From Clostridiales bacterium (lineage in GTDB: Bacteria > Bacillota > Clostridia > Oscillospirales > Oscillospiraceae), in the NCBI GenBank assembly GCA_029098065.1, contig JAQXNP010000037.1, positions 1 to 13,160 on the forward strand: a DNA stretch of 13,160 nucleotides, given 5' to 3'. Made by a program: the position numbers and the translations under genes. This document shows, piece by piece, positions 5,679 to 13,138 of the stretch (the stretch's first letter is position 1; each line of letters opens with the position of its first letter). Below the pieces are notes generated by a model, which saw only the letters and a list, made by a program, of their open reading frames with translations, was not told the DNA's origin and did not search any database.

Positions 5679-7007
5679 TTACCCCTCCTTGTCGCCCTTC
5701 TGGCGGATGGTGATCTTGATGGGGGTCCCCTCCAGGCCGAAGGTAGCCCGGATCTGGTTTTCCAGATAGCGCTGATAGGAGAAGTGGAAGAGCTCCCGGT
5801 TGTTGCAGAAGATGACAAAATGGGGGGGCTTCACGCCCACCTGGGTCATATAGTAGACCTTCAGCCGGCGGCCCTTGTCGGTGGGGGGCTGGACCCGGGC
5901 GGTGGCGTCGGCCAGCACATCGTTGAGCATGCCGGTGGAGATCCGCATGGCGGCCTGATTGGCCACGTCGTTGATGGTGTCAAAGAGCTTGTTCACCCGG
6001 GCCCCGGTGAGGGCGGAGATGAACTGGATGGGGGCATAGGTCATATAGGACAGATCCCGGCGGATGTCCCTGCACATCCGGTCCATGGTCTTGTCGTCCT
6101 TTTCCACAGCGTCCCACTTGTTCACCACGATGACGCATGCCTTGCCCGCCTCATGAGCCAGGCCGGCCACCTTGGTGTCCTGTTCGGTGACCCCTTCGTT
6201 GGCGTCGATGAGGATGAGGCACACGTCGCTGCGCTCGATGGCCAGGGTGGCCCGGAGAACGGAGAACTGTTCCACCCGGTCGTTGACCTTGGACTTTTTC
6301 CGCATTCCGGCGGTGTCGATGAGCAGGTATCTGCCCTTGCTGTTCTCAAAGTAGTTGTCCACCGCGTCCCGGGTGGTGCCCGCCATATCGCTGACGATGA
6401 CCCGGTTCTCTCCCAGAATGCGGTTGACCAGGGAGGACTTGCCCACGTTGGGCTTGCCGATAATGGCGACCTTGATGACATCGTCGTCTTCCTCTTCCTT
6501 GCTTTCGGGGGGGAAGTACTGGAAGCAGGCGTCCAGAAGGTCGCCGGTGCCGTGGCCGTGGACGGCGGAGACGGGGATGGGGTCACCCAGTCCCAAATTG
6601 TAAAACTCATAAATATCCGGGTTGGTGAGGCCGGTCTGGTCCATTTTGTTCACCGCCAGCACCACCGGCTTGCCCGACTTCAGGAGCATGGAGGCCACCT
6701 CCTGATCGGAAGCGGTGAGTCCGGTCTGAATGTCGCAGAGGAACACAATGACAGTGGCGCTGGAGATGGCGATCCCGGCCTGCTGGCGCATGAACATCAG
6801 GATTTCGCTGTCGGAACTGGGCTCAATGCCGCCGGTATCCACCAGGTCAAACTTCCGGCCCCGCCACTCGCAGGGGGCGTAGAGCCGGTCCCGGGTGACG
6901 CCTGGGGTGTCCTCCACGATGGACAGCCGCTGGCCCACGAGCTTGTTGAAGAGCATGGACTTACCCACGTTCGGCCGGCCTACAATGGCCACCAGAGGTC
7001 TGGACAT
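5679..7007 (-). CDS. der: Ribosome biogenesis GTPase Der (EngA)
   Basis: This 442-aa protein has two tandem G domains and is required for maturation of the 50S ribosomal subunit. Domain 1 shows GRPNVGKS (10-17), DTGG (57-60) and NKMD (120-123). An acidic linker (about 169-177) leads to domain 2 with GKPNVGKS (184-191), DTAG (231-234) and NKWD (296-299). A KH-like RNA-binding domain covers about 355-438. All nucleotide-binding motifs are intact and the length is typical. The ATG has AGGAAG eleven bases upstream. Der is first in the operon, with a promoter at 7040-7068. Its 3' end carries the ribosome site for plsY. Confidence 0.97.
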   Translation of the reverse strand: MSRPLVAIVGRPNVGKSMLFNKLVGQRLSIVEDTPGVTRDRLYAPCEWRGRKFDLVDTGGIEPSSDSEILMFMRQQAGIAISSATVIVFLCDIQTGLTASDQEVASMLLKSGKPVVLAVNKMDQTGLTNPDIYEFYNLGLGDPIPVSAVHGHGTGDLLDACFQYFPPESKEEEDDDVIKVAIIGKPNVGKSSLVNRILGENRVIVSDMAGTTRDAVDNYFENSKGRYLLIDTAGMRKKSKVNDRVEQFSVLRATLAIERSDVCLILIDANEGVTEQDTKVAGLAHEAGKACVIVVNKWDAVEKDDKTMDRMCRDIRRDLSYMTYAPIQFISALTGARVNKLFDTINDVANQAAMRISTGMLNDVLADATARVQPPTDKGRRLKVYYMTQVGVKPPHFVIFCNNRELFHFSYQRYLENQIRATFGLEGTPIKITIRQKGDKEG

Positions 7008-7039
7008 GCGGAAAACACTTCCTTTCTGATGCTGGGTCT

Positions 7040-7068
7040 ATTATGGCATGGTGAAGGGGAGAAGTCAA
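7040..7068 (-). promoter_or_regulatory. Promoter of der-plsY-gpsA
   Basis: On the minus strand TTGACT (7063-7068) and CATAAT (7040-7045) are separated by 17 bases. This is a good sigma-A-type promoter 33 bases before the der start. Confidence 0.8.
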
Positions 7069-7143
7069 TTGTGGTATGGGAATTCACTCCCGGGCCGGCG
7101 GAGAAAACTCCACGGCCAGTTTTCCCCATACGGGTAAAAAGAA

Positions 7144-7163
7144 AGAGGGGAAAATTCCCCTCT
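7144..7163 (-). terminator. Terminator of yceD-rpmF
   Basis: A 9-bp stem AGAGGGGAA/TTCCCCTCT with a two-base centre (effectively a slightly larger loop) is followed on the minus strand by TTCTTTTT. It lies 19 bases after the rpmF stop. The stretch from here to the der promoter holds no gene. Confidence 0.85.
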
Positions 7164-7182
7164 CGCTCTTTTCTTTTGCCGC

Positions 7183-7377
7183 TTACTGCGCAGTGGTGGC
7201 TTCGGGCTTGCTGAAGTCGTGACCGTTGTAGGTCAGGCAGGACTTGCACATCCGATGCGGCAGGCGGTAAGCCCCGCACTTGGGGCAGGTGGTGACGCCG
7301 GGGGTCTCCAGCTTCCACACGGAACTGCGGCGCTTGTTCCGACGCTGCTTGGACACTTTGCTCTTAGGGACTGCCAT
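7183..7377 (-). CDS. rpmF: 50S ribosomal protein L32
   Basis: L32 is a small protein of the large ribosomal subunit. The 64-aa product starts MAVPKSKVSKQRRNKRR, typical of the basic N-terminus that enters the rRNA. It carries a zinc ribbon: CPKC at 31-34 and CKSC at 44-47, so this is the four-cysteine, zinc-binding form. The C-terminal tail (EATTAQ) is a little longer than in many relatives. The ATG is preceded by AAGGAGG eight bases upstream. It lies 38 bases after yceD in the usual yceD-rpmF pair and is followed by a good terminator. Confidence 0.97.
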   Translation of the reverse strand: MAVPKSKVSKQRRNKRRSSVWKLETPGVTTCPKCGAYRLPHRMCKSCLTYNGHDFSKPEATTAQ

Positions 7378-7415
7378 CTATGACACCTCCTTAACGTGAC
7401 AGGGGCATTTCTTGC

Positions 7416-7943
7416 TCATGTTTCCTCAGACCCGTCCGGGTCTGTATCCAAAAGCTTTGCCAGAGCGGCAAAGCGAGGATCCAATTCTTTTTTGCAGCCG
7501 CAGGGTCCTTCGTTCAGGTCCCTGCCGCACCTGGGACACAACCCTTTGCAATCTTCCGAACACAGATGCTTGCCGTCCAGGGAAAGGATGCAGGCAGTGG
7601 AAAAGATCTCATCCAGATCGGCCTGGCCGTTCTCCAGCAGAACGATCTCATCGCTGTCGCGGTCCTCCTCATTGGCCAGAGACTCGGCCAGAAGAGTGGT
7701 CACAGGAACGTCCAGCTTTACCTGGAGAGGCTTGAGACAACGGTCACACCGGGTATCCAGGACACTTTCCGCCCGGCCTTCCAGTTCCAGAGCTCCCGCC
7801 ATATTTCGGACGGCGCCGGAGACGTTCACGGGCCGGTTAAAAGGATGTTCGCCAAAGAGCTCCACCCCGCTCAGATCCAGAACATAGCCGAACTCTTTGT
7901 GGGCGCCGGGGGTATGGATGATGTCTCGTAAATCCAAATGCAT
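7416..7943 (-). CDS. yceD: YceD-family (DUF177) protein
   Basis: This 175-aa protein belongs to the YceD/DUF177 family, which is found next to rpmF in many bacteria and is linked to 23S rRNA accumulation and L32 supply. The exact activity is not settled. It has a typical N-terminal half with a CDRC pair (66-69) and a C-terminal cluster C128, C132, C136, C139, C148 and C150 in DCKGLCPRCG and GPCGC. The eight cysteines point to metal binding. The acidic stretch NEEDRDSDE (91-99) and a DPRFAALAKL segment near the C-terminus are also usual. It is first in the yceD-rpmF operon with a consensus promoter at 7973-8001. The start at ATG 7943 has a GAGGAG site upstream. Confidence 0.92.
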   Translation of the reverse strand: MHLDLRDIIHTPGAHKEFGYVLDLSGVELFGEHPFNRPVNVSGAVRNMAGALELEGRAESVLDTRCDRCLKPLQVKLDVPVTTLLAESLANEEDRDSDEIVLLENGQADLDEIFSTACILSLDGKHLCSEDCKGLCPRCGRDLNEGPCGCKKELDPRFAALAKLLDTDPDGSEET

Positions 7944-7972
7944 AGTGTTCTCCTCGCAACGGTACAGCGGAC

Positions 7973-8001
7973 ATTATAACGAAAAATTCGGTCCGTGTCA
8001 A
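7973..8001 (-). promoter_or_regulatory. Consensus promoter of yceD-rpmF
   Basis: On the minus strand TTGACA (7996-8001), a 17-base spacer and TATAAT (7973-7978) form a perfect sigma-A consensus, fitting high expression of a ribosomal-protein operon. It is back to back with the promoter at 8010-8038. Confidence 0.93.
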
Positions 8002-8009
8002 ATACTTTC

Positions 8010-8038
8010 TTCAAATTTTTCAAAGATTATGATACAAT
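8010..8038 (+). promoter_or_regulatory. Promoter of the pseudouridine synthase gene
   Basis: TTCAAA (8010-8015), a 17-base spacer and TACAAT (8033-8038) lie 28 bases before ATG 8067. It diverges from the yceD promoter, with only eight bases between the two -35 boxes. It also argues against a start at 7995, which would place the promoter inside the gene. Confidence 0.65.
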
Positions 8039-8054
8039 AGCCCCGCTGATTTAC

Positions 8055-8060
8055 GGAGGG
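8055..8060 (+). promoter_or_regulatory. Ribosome binding site choosing ATG 8067
   Basis: GGAGGG lies six bases before ATG 8067. The in-frame ATG at 7995 has no comparable site and is upstream of the promoter. Confidence 0.8.
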
Positions 8061-8066
8061 ACCGCC

Positions 8067-9029
8067 ATGAGAGAATTCACCATCGGAAAAAATGACGCCG
8101 GTCAGCGGCTGGACCGCTGGCTGGGAAAGGCGGTGCCTCTGCTGCCCGCCCCGCTGGCCCAGAAATATATCCGACTGAAGCGGGTGAAGGTCAACGGAAA
8201 AGGGTCCAGGCGGGATGTGCGTCTTCAGGCGGGCGATCTCCTTCAATTATACATCAACGATGAGTTTTTTGATACCCCTGCCGAGGACAATGCCTTTCTT
8301 TCCGTCTTTAAACCCCAGCTGGATATTGTCTACGAGGACGATCAGATCATCGTCTGCAATAAGCGTCCGGGGCTTCTCTGCCACGCTGACGAGCACGAGT
8401 ATGTCTCCACTCTCATCACCCACATCCAGGCCTACCTTTATCAGAAAAGGGAGTGGAGCCCCCGGTGGGAGAATTCTTTCACGCCCGCGCTCTGCAATCG
8501 CATTGACCGGAACACCGGGGGACTGGTCATCGCCGCCAAGACCGCCGAGGCCCTGCGGATCATGAACGACAAGATCAGGGACCGGGAGATCTCAAAGTTC
8601 TATCTGGCGGCCGTAGTGGGGAAACTCCTGCCCCCCGATGGAGAACTGAGGGGGTTCCTTTTAAAGGATGAGAACAAAAAGCAGGTGGCGGTTTACAAAA
8701 AGCCGGTCCCCGGGGGCAAGTCGGCGGTTACCCGTTACCGGACGCTGAAGGTGAAAAACGGCCTTTCCCTGGTGGAATGTGAATTGCTCACCGGCCGGAC
8801 CCATCAGATCCGTGCCCAATTTGCCGCCGCCGGGCATCCCCTGCTGGGGGACGGGAAATATGGCCGGCGTTCCGACAACCAGAGGGCAGGACGCAGAGGT
8901 CAGGCTCTGTGGTCCTATAAGCTGGTCTTTGACTTTCCAACGGATGCCGGATGCCTGGAATACCTGAAAGGAAAGACTCTGGAGATTCCCCGGACGTCCA
9001 TTGATTTCGTGGAGGAATACTTTGAATGA
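8067..9029 (+). CDS. RluA-family pseudouridine synthase, 320 aa
   Basis: The enzyme turns specific uridines in RNA, probably 23S rRNA, into pseudouridine. Residues 1 to about 60 form an S4-like RNA-binding domain (RLDRWLGK, then KRVKVNGK). The catalytic domain holds NRIDRNTGG at 144-152; Asp147 is the expected nucleophile. Here Asn replaces the His of the common HRLDR motif, which as far as I recall is usual in one Firmicutes RluA subgroup. LTGRTHQIR at 241-249 is the second conserved motif. The subfamily (RluC-, RluD- or YhcT-like) cannot be fixed by eye, so the target site is left open. Start ATG 8067 is chosen on its GGAGGG site and the promoter at 8010-8038. The gene is monocistronic. Confidence 0.92.
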   Translation: MREFTIGKNDAGQRLDRWLGKAVPLLPAPLAQKYIRLKRVKVNGKGSRRDVRLQAGDLLQLYINDEFFDTPAEDNAFLSVFKPQLDIVYEDDQIIVCNKRPGLLCHADEHEYVSTLITHIQAYLYQKREWSPRWENSFTPALCNRIDRNTGGLVIAAKTAEALRIMNDKIRDREISKFYLAAVVGKLLPPDGELRGFLLKDENKKQVAVYKKPVPGGKSAVTRYRTLKVKNGLSLVECELLTGRTHQIRAQFAAAGHPLLGDGKYGRRSDNQRAGRRGQALWSYKLVFDFPTDAGCLEYLKGKTLEIPRTSIDFVEEYFE

Positions 9030-9079
9030 TGCCGTGGGGAGTTCTCCCGCAAAAAACCCCAAATCCTTCACATAATATA

Positions 9080-9108
9080 TTGACTTTTTGGGGGATACCA
9101 TATATATT
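9080..9108 (+). promoter_or_regulatory. Promoter of the polyamine transport operon
   Basis: TTGACT (9080-9085), a 17-base spacer and TATATT (9103-9108) give a good sigma-A-type promoter. The expected start near 9115 would put the hairpin at 9121-9155 at the very 5' end of the message. Confidence 0.75.
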
Positions 9109-9120
9109 TAAGCATGTCGA

Positions 9121-9155
9121 AAAGGCGTACCCAACCGCCGGTGGGGTACGCCTTT
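9121..9155 (+). promoter_or_regulatory. Leader hairpin before potA
   Basis: A perfect 12-bp stem (9121-9132 with 9144-9155) has an 11-base loop and lies between the promoter and potA. The right arm ends in TTT, followed by GTTG, so the U-tract is weak. It may stabilise the 5' end of the mRNA, act as an attenuator, or end transcripts from the pseudouridine synthase gene, which has no other clear terminator. Confidence 0.6.
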
Positions 9156-9188
9156 GTTGAATGGTTTGAAAGGAATGGGGGAGGATAA

Positions 9189-10313
9189 ATGTCCAAGGAA
9201 CTGATCCGCCTGGCGGATTGCGTCGTGAAGTTTGACGACGAGGTGGTTTTGGATCACCTGAATCTCTATATCAATGACAAGGAATTCCTCACGCTCCTGG
9301 GACCCAGCGGTTGCGGCAAGACAACCACACTGCGGATCATAGGCGGGTTTCAGAAGCCCACCTCCGGGGACGTGTTTTTTGATGGGCGGAGGATCAATGA
9401 CGTGCCCCCCCATAAGCGAAAGGTGAACACGGTGTTCCAGAAGTAATCCCTGTTTACCCACATGAATATTTTTGAAAATGTGGCCTTCGGCCTGCGCATC
9501 GCCAAGGTGCCCGAAGCCGAGATCACCCGCCGGGTGGAGGAGGCCCTGGAGCTGGTCAACCTGCCCGGCTACGGCAGGCGGAGTGTGGACTCCCTCTCCG
9601 GCGGCCAGCAGCAGCGGGTGGCCATCGCCCGGGCCATTGTCAACCGGCCCCAGGTGCTGCTGCTGGACGAGCCTCTGGGCGCCCTGGACCTGAAGCTCCG
9701 CAAGGACATGCAGGTGGAGCTGAAAAAGATCCAGCAGCAGGTGGGCATCACCTTTGTCTACGTCACTCACGACCAGGAGGAGGCCCTCACCATGTCTGAC
9801 ACCGTGGTGGTGATGGACAAGGGCAACATCCAGCAGATCGGAACCCCCCAGGACATCTATAACGAGCCCAAGAACGCCTTTGTAGCCGACTTCATCTGCG
9901 AGTCCAACATCATCGACGGCGTGATGCTGGAGGACAAGGTGGTCAAAATGTACGGCAAGAAGTTTGCCTGCCTGGACGGGGGCTTTGCTCCCGATGAGGC
10001 GGTGGACGTGGTCATCCGGCCCGAGGACATCGACATCGTGCCCGAGGAGCAGGGCCAGCTCACCGGCACCGTTACCGAGGTCACATTCAAGGGAATGCAC
10101 TATGACATCATCGTGGATTTCCAGGGCTTCAAATGGCTTATCCAGACCACGGATTACTCCCCGGTAGGGGCAAAGATCGGGGTGAAGATTGACCCTGACG
10201 GCTTCCACATCATGAAGAAGAGCCGGTATTCCGGAATGTTCGGCGATTACAGCTCCTACTCCTCTGAATATGACGAGCTCAACGAGGATTCGGAGGCGGA
10301 AGATGAAGAGTAA
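9189..10313 (+). pseudogene. potA: potA, polyamine ABC transporter ATPase, with internal stop
   Basis: This would be the 374-aa ATPase of a spermidine/putrescine importer. It is interrupted by TAA at 9444-9446 (codon 86). The frame is unchanged on both sides, so this is a nonsense codon and not an indel. The first piece (85 aa) has Walker [10 protein letters not shown] (38-46) and ends at the Q-loop, FQK. The family normally continues with Tyr (as in QKYALFPHM); here the text is stop-SLFTHM. One base change from TAC or TAT explains it. The second piece, counted from codon 1, has the signature LSGGQQQ (136-142), Walker B LLLDEP (157-162), H-loop His194 and a C-terminal TOBE-like domain. An ATG at 9462 could start an 283-aa piece, but it has no ribosome site and lacks Walker A. 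The main start has GGGGGAGG upstream. potB, potC and potD downstream are intact, so loss is recent, or the stop is a sequence error or is read through. Confidence 0.85.
10292..10296 (+). promoter_or_regulatory. Ribosome binding site of potB inside potA
   Basis: GGAGG lies six bases before ATG 10303. It favours this start over the upstream in-frame ATG at 10270, which would add 11 polar residues and lengthen the overlap. Confidence 0.7.
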
Positions 10314-11112
10314 AGCGATCTCTTACCCCTACGTGGGATGGATGGCCCTCTTCGTGGTGGCGCCCATCCTCATTATCACGGTCTACGCGTTTACCTCCGG
10401 CGCGGGGGGGTTCACCCTGGCCAATTTTAAGGACATGGCCCAGTACGCCTCCGCCTTCGGACGCTCGTTTCTTCTGGCGGCGGTGGCCACCGCCGTCTGC
10501 CTGCTGATCGGTTACCCGATGGCCTATTATCTGGCCCGTGAGACCGGCTGGGTCCACCGCATGGCCACCATGCTGATCATGCTGCCCATGTGGATGAACT
10601 TTCTTCTGCGGACCTATTCCTGGAAGTTTCTTCTGGAGCGCAACGGCCTGATCAACGCGTTCTTCGGCCTTTTCGGGCTGGGCCCTTTTCAGATGATCGA
10701 CACCCAGGGGGCCATTGTTCTGGGCATGGTTTACAATTTCCTGCCCTATATGGTCCTGCCAATCTTTTCGGTCATCACCAAGATTGATCCCAAGGTCATC
10801 GAGGCGGCCCAGGATCTGGGAGCGGACGGAGTCACCACCTTCCGGCGGGTGATCTTCCCCCTGTCCCTTCCCGGAGTGCTTTCGGGCATCACCATGGTGT
10901 TCATCCCCTCGGTGTCCACCTTTGCCATTTCCCGGCTGCTGGGCGGGAGCAAGACCCTGCTGCTGGGCAACCTCATCGACATGCAGTTTCTGGGCAGCGC
11001 CTACAACCCCCATTTGGGGTCCGCCATATCCCTGGTGATGATGGTCATCGTTATGGTGTGCATGGCGGTCATGAACCATTTCGGTGATGGAGAACAGGGG
11101 GTGACCCTATGA
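10303..11112 (+). CDS. potB: Polyamine ABC transporter permease PotB
   Basis: This 269-aa inner-membrane protein is one of two permease subunits of the importer. It has about six membrane segments, starting with residues 10-30, followed by 56-77, 87-104 and later ones. The EAA loop that docks onto the ATPase lies at 167-191 ([10 protein letters not shown]...LPG), as expected for a binding-protein-dependent permease. [14 protein letters not shown] (94-107) is typical of PotB. The gene overlaps the end of potA by 11 bases, with its ribosome site inside potA, so its translation is normally coupled to potA. The internal stop in potA may therefore lower its expression, though ribosomes restarting within potA or binding directly could still serve it. 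Confidence 0.93.
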   Translation: MKSKAISYPYVGWMALFVVAPILIITVYAFTSGAGGFTLANFKDMAQYASAFGRSFLLAAVATAVCLLIGYPMAYYLARETGWVHRMATMLIMLPMWMNFLLRTYSWKFLLERNGLINAFFGLFGLGPFQMIDTQGAIVLGMVYNFLPYMVLPIFSVITKIDPKVIEAAQDLGADGVTTFRRVIFPLSLPGVLSGITMVFIPSVSTFAISRLLGGSKTLLLGNLIDMQFLGSAYNPHLGSAISLVMMVIVMVCMAVMNHFGDGEQGVTL

Positions 11113-11963
11113 AAAAGAACGGCATCCCGAGCCGCCTTTTCCTGGCGCTCTGCTTTCTGTTTCTCTATGCGCCTATCCTGGTGCTGGTGGTTTTCTCCTT
11201 CAACGCCTCCAAGTCCAAGGCGGTGTGGGCCGGGTTTACCCTGGACTGGTATGTCCAGCTCTTCCACAACTCCTCCATACTCAACGCCCTGTGGGTGACG
11301 CTGGCGGTGTCCGCCCTGGCGGCGGTGATCTCCACCGTCCTGGGGACGGCGGCGGCCATCGGGTTCCACAACCTGAAGCGCCGGGTCCGCAGCGTGTGCA
11401 TGACCATCAACAATATCCCCCTGACAAACGCGGATATCATCACCGGCGTGTCCATGATGCTGCTGTTTCTGCTGGCGGTGGACGCCTGGAACGGCTCTCT
11501 GGGGAGTGTGCTGGGGATCAAACTCAATCTGGGCTTCTGGTCCCTCCTGGTGGCTCACATCACCTTTGATGTACCCCATGTGATCCTGTCGGTGACTCCC
11601 AAGCTCCGCCAGCTGGATCCGAATATCTATGAGGCGGCTCAGGACCTGGGGGATCACGGCTTTCATGCGTTCCGCAAAGTGGTTCTGCCCGAGATCATGC
11701 CCGGAGTGGTCAGCGGATTGATCATGGCCTTCACCCTGTCCATCGATGATTTTGTCATCAGCTATTTTACCGCCGGGGCCCAGACCCAGACGCTGTCCAT
11801 GGTGATCTACTCCATGGCGAAGAAGCAGGTCAGCCCGGAGATCAACGCCTTGTCCACCCTCATGTTTGTGGCGGTGGTGATCCTGATGGTGATATTCAAT
11901 CTCCGTCAGACCCGGCAGGAAAAACTGGCCCAGCGGCGCCGTGAGACTTTGTCCGGCCAGTGA
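11109..11963 (+). CDS. potC: Polyamine ABC transporter permease PotC
   Basis: This 284-aa protein is the second permease subunit, pairing with PotB. The N-terminal segment (RLFLALCFLFLYAPILVLVV, 9-28) is the first of about six membrane spans and reads like PotC. The EAA loop is at 175-199 (EAAQDLGDHG...MPG), and SIDDFVISYF follows, a stretch usual in PotC-type permeases. The ATG overlaps the potB stop (ATGA), which shows tight coupling. The C-terminal tail is basic (RRRETLSGQ) and cytoplasmic. All features of a working permease are present. There is a 68-base gap to potD with no promoter or terminator visible. Confidence 0.93.
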   Translation: MKKNGIPSRLFLALCFLFLYAPILVLVVFSFNASKSKAVWAGFTLDWYVQLFHNSSILNALWVTLAVSALAAVISTVLGTAAAIGFHNLKRRVRSVCMTINNIPLTNADIITGVSMMLLFLLAVDAWNGSLGSVLGIKLNLGFWSLLVAHITFDVPHVILSVTPKLRQLDPNIYEAAQDLGDHGFHAFRKVVLPEIMPGVVSGLIMAFTLSIDDFVISYFTAGAQTQTLSMVIYSMAKKQVSPEINALSTLMFVAVVILMVIFNLRQTRQEKLAQRRRETLSGQ

Positions 11964-12011
11964 CCTCGGCTTTGGGTCCCTGCGGGGGCTTGAAGATAAT
12001 TCAATAATCGG

Positions 12012-12017
12012 AAGGAG
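12012..12017 (+). promoter_or_regulatory. Ribosome binding site of potD, long spacing
   Basis: AAGGAG lies 14 bases before the TTG at 12032, longer than the usual 5-10. An in-frame TGA at 12023-12025 excludes any start further upstream. Only ATC, GAA and TTG remain before the Lys-rich signal peptide, so TTG is the only normal choice. Confidence 0.6.
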
Positions 12018-12031
12018 CAAACTGAATCGAA

Positions 12032-13096
12032 TTGAAAAAGAACCTCATTGCCCTTGCGCTGGCCGGAGCCAGCCTGGCGTCTCTGGCCGCCTGCGGCGGC
12101 GGGAATCAAAGTGCCGGAAACGGCGTGGTAAATGTCTACAACTGGGGCGAGTATATCGATGAGTCCATCTTTGATGACTTTACCGCCCAGACCGGCATCA
12201 AGGTCAACTACCAGACCTACGACTCCAACGAGTCCCTTTACGGCAAGCTGGCTGGCGGCGCCACCGGCTATGACGTGATCATCCCCTCCGACTACATGAT
12301 CGGCCAGATGATTGATGAGGATATGCTGGAGCCCCTCAATTTTGACAATATCCCCAACTTCTCCGACATTGACCCTGTTCTGAAGAATCCGGACTATGAT
12401 CCGGAGAACCTCTACTCCGTGCCCTATATGTTCGGCATCCTGGGCATCATCTACAATACGACCCTGGTGGATGAGGGGGAGGATATGGAGACCTGGAACG
12501 TGCTCTGGAATGAGAAGTATTCCGGAGATACCCTGATGTTCGACAACTCCCGGGACACCATCGGTATTGCGCTGAAAAAGCTGGGATATTCCTATAACAC
12601 CACAGACCCCGCCCAGATCACCGCCGCCGTGGATGAGCTCATTGCCCAGCGGCCCCTGGTCCAGGCCTATGTGATGGACGACATCTTTGAGAAGATGGAG
12701 GGCGGCAACGCCGCCATCGGCGTCTACTACTACGGCGACTATCTGACCATGCGGGAGAACAACGGGGACCTGGCCTTCGCCGTGCCTCGGGAGGGCACCA
12801 ACCGTTATGTGGACGCCATGTGCATCCCCAAGGGGGCGGAGAACAAGGAGAATGCCGAGGCCTTCATCAACTTCATGTGCTCCACTGAGGCCGGCCTGAA
12901 AAACTGCGAGGAGACCTGGTACTCCTCTCCCCTGCTCTCGGTCCGGGAGGAGCTGGACCCCGAAACCGTGGAGGATCCCTTTGCTTATCCCGACGCCGAT
13001 TTCATGGAGAAAAAGTGCGAAACCTTCGCCTGCCTCCCTGCCGAGATCCGCACCCTGTATAATGACGAATGGGTGCGGCTGCTGAACGGCGGCTGA
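12032..13096 (+). CDS. potD: Polyamine-binding lipoprotein PotD
   Basis: This 354-aa substrate-binding protein delivers spermidine and/or putrescine to PotBC. It begins at TTG. A lipoprotein signal peptide (MKKNLIALALAGASL) ends in a lipobox, LAAC, with Cys21 the lipidated residue. NVYNWGEYID (34-43) and PSDYMI (85-90) are typical of the PotD/PotF family and contribute to the ligand site. In the second lobe, GVYYYGDY (230-237) and RYVDAM (258-263) align by eye with parts of E. coli PotD that carry aromatic residues stacking on the polyamine. Asp261 is kept, while Tyr stands where Trp is usual. The mature protein is anchored outside the cell membrane. A clear terminator follows. Which polyamine is bound cannot be told from sequence. 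Confidence 0.93.
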   Translation: MKKNLIALALAGASLASLAACGGGNQSAGNGVVNVYNWGEYIDESIFDDFTAQTGIKVNYQTYDSNESLYGKLAGGATGYDVIIPSDYMIGQMIDEDMLEPLNFDNIPNFSDIDPVLKNPDYDPENLYSVPYMFGILGIIYNTTLVDEGEDMETWNVLWNEKYSGDTLMFDNSRDTIGIALKKLGYSYNTTDPAQITAAVDELIAQRPLVQAYVMDDIFEKMEGGNAAIGVYYYGDYLTMRENNGDLAFAVPREGTNRYVDAMCIPKGAENKENAEAFINFMCSTEAGLKNCEETWYSSPLLSVREELDPETVEDPFAYPDADFMEKKCETFACLPAEIRTLYNDEWVRLLNGG

Positions 13097-13104
13097 GTGT
13101 TCCG

Positions 13105-13138
13105 ATTCCCCGTGCCCGATGGGCGCGGGGAATTTTTT
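13105..13138 (+). terminator. Terminator of the pot operon
   Basis: A 13-pair stem (13105-13117 with 13121-13133, one G-U) has a three-base loop and runs into TTTTTT at 13133-13138, nine bases after the potD stop. Confidence 0.93.

Noticed and set aside
5013..7214. Very long plus-strand ORF (733 codons) opposite der and plsY
   Set aside because: It is antisense to two unmistakable genes with all motifs intact. The composition is that of a shadow frame.
7995..8066. Upstream ATG that would lengthen the pseudouridine synthase by 24 residues
   Set aside because: It lies before the -35 box at 8010-8015 and has no ribosome site. The extra residues do not resemble the start of an S4 domain.
9037..9048. 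Small hairpin GGGAG/CTCCC after the pseudouridine synthase gene
   Set aside because: The loop is only two bases and the following run is A, not T, on the plus strand. It is not a convincing terminator.
9430..9465. Frameshift as the cause of the split potA
   Set aside because: The two pieces are in the same frame (9189 and 9462 differ by 273 bases), so a substitution explains the break and no indel is needed.
9108..10208. Minus-strand ORF (366 codons) opposite potA
   Set aside because: Considered because potA has a stop, but the plus frame carries every ABC ATPase motif on both sides of it, and the minus frame shows only shadow composition.
11001..12020. Minus-strand ORF (339 codons) opposite potC
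   Set aside because: It is antisense to a clear permease. Gln/His/Gly-rich shadow text, no family features.
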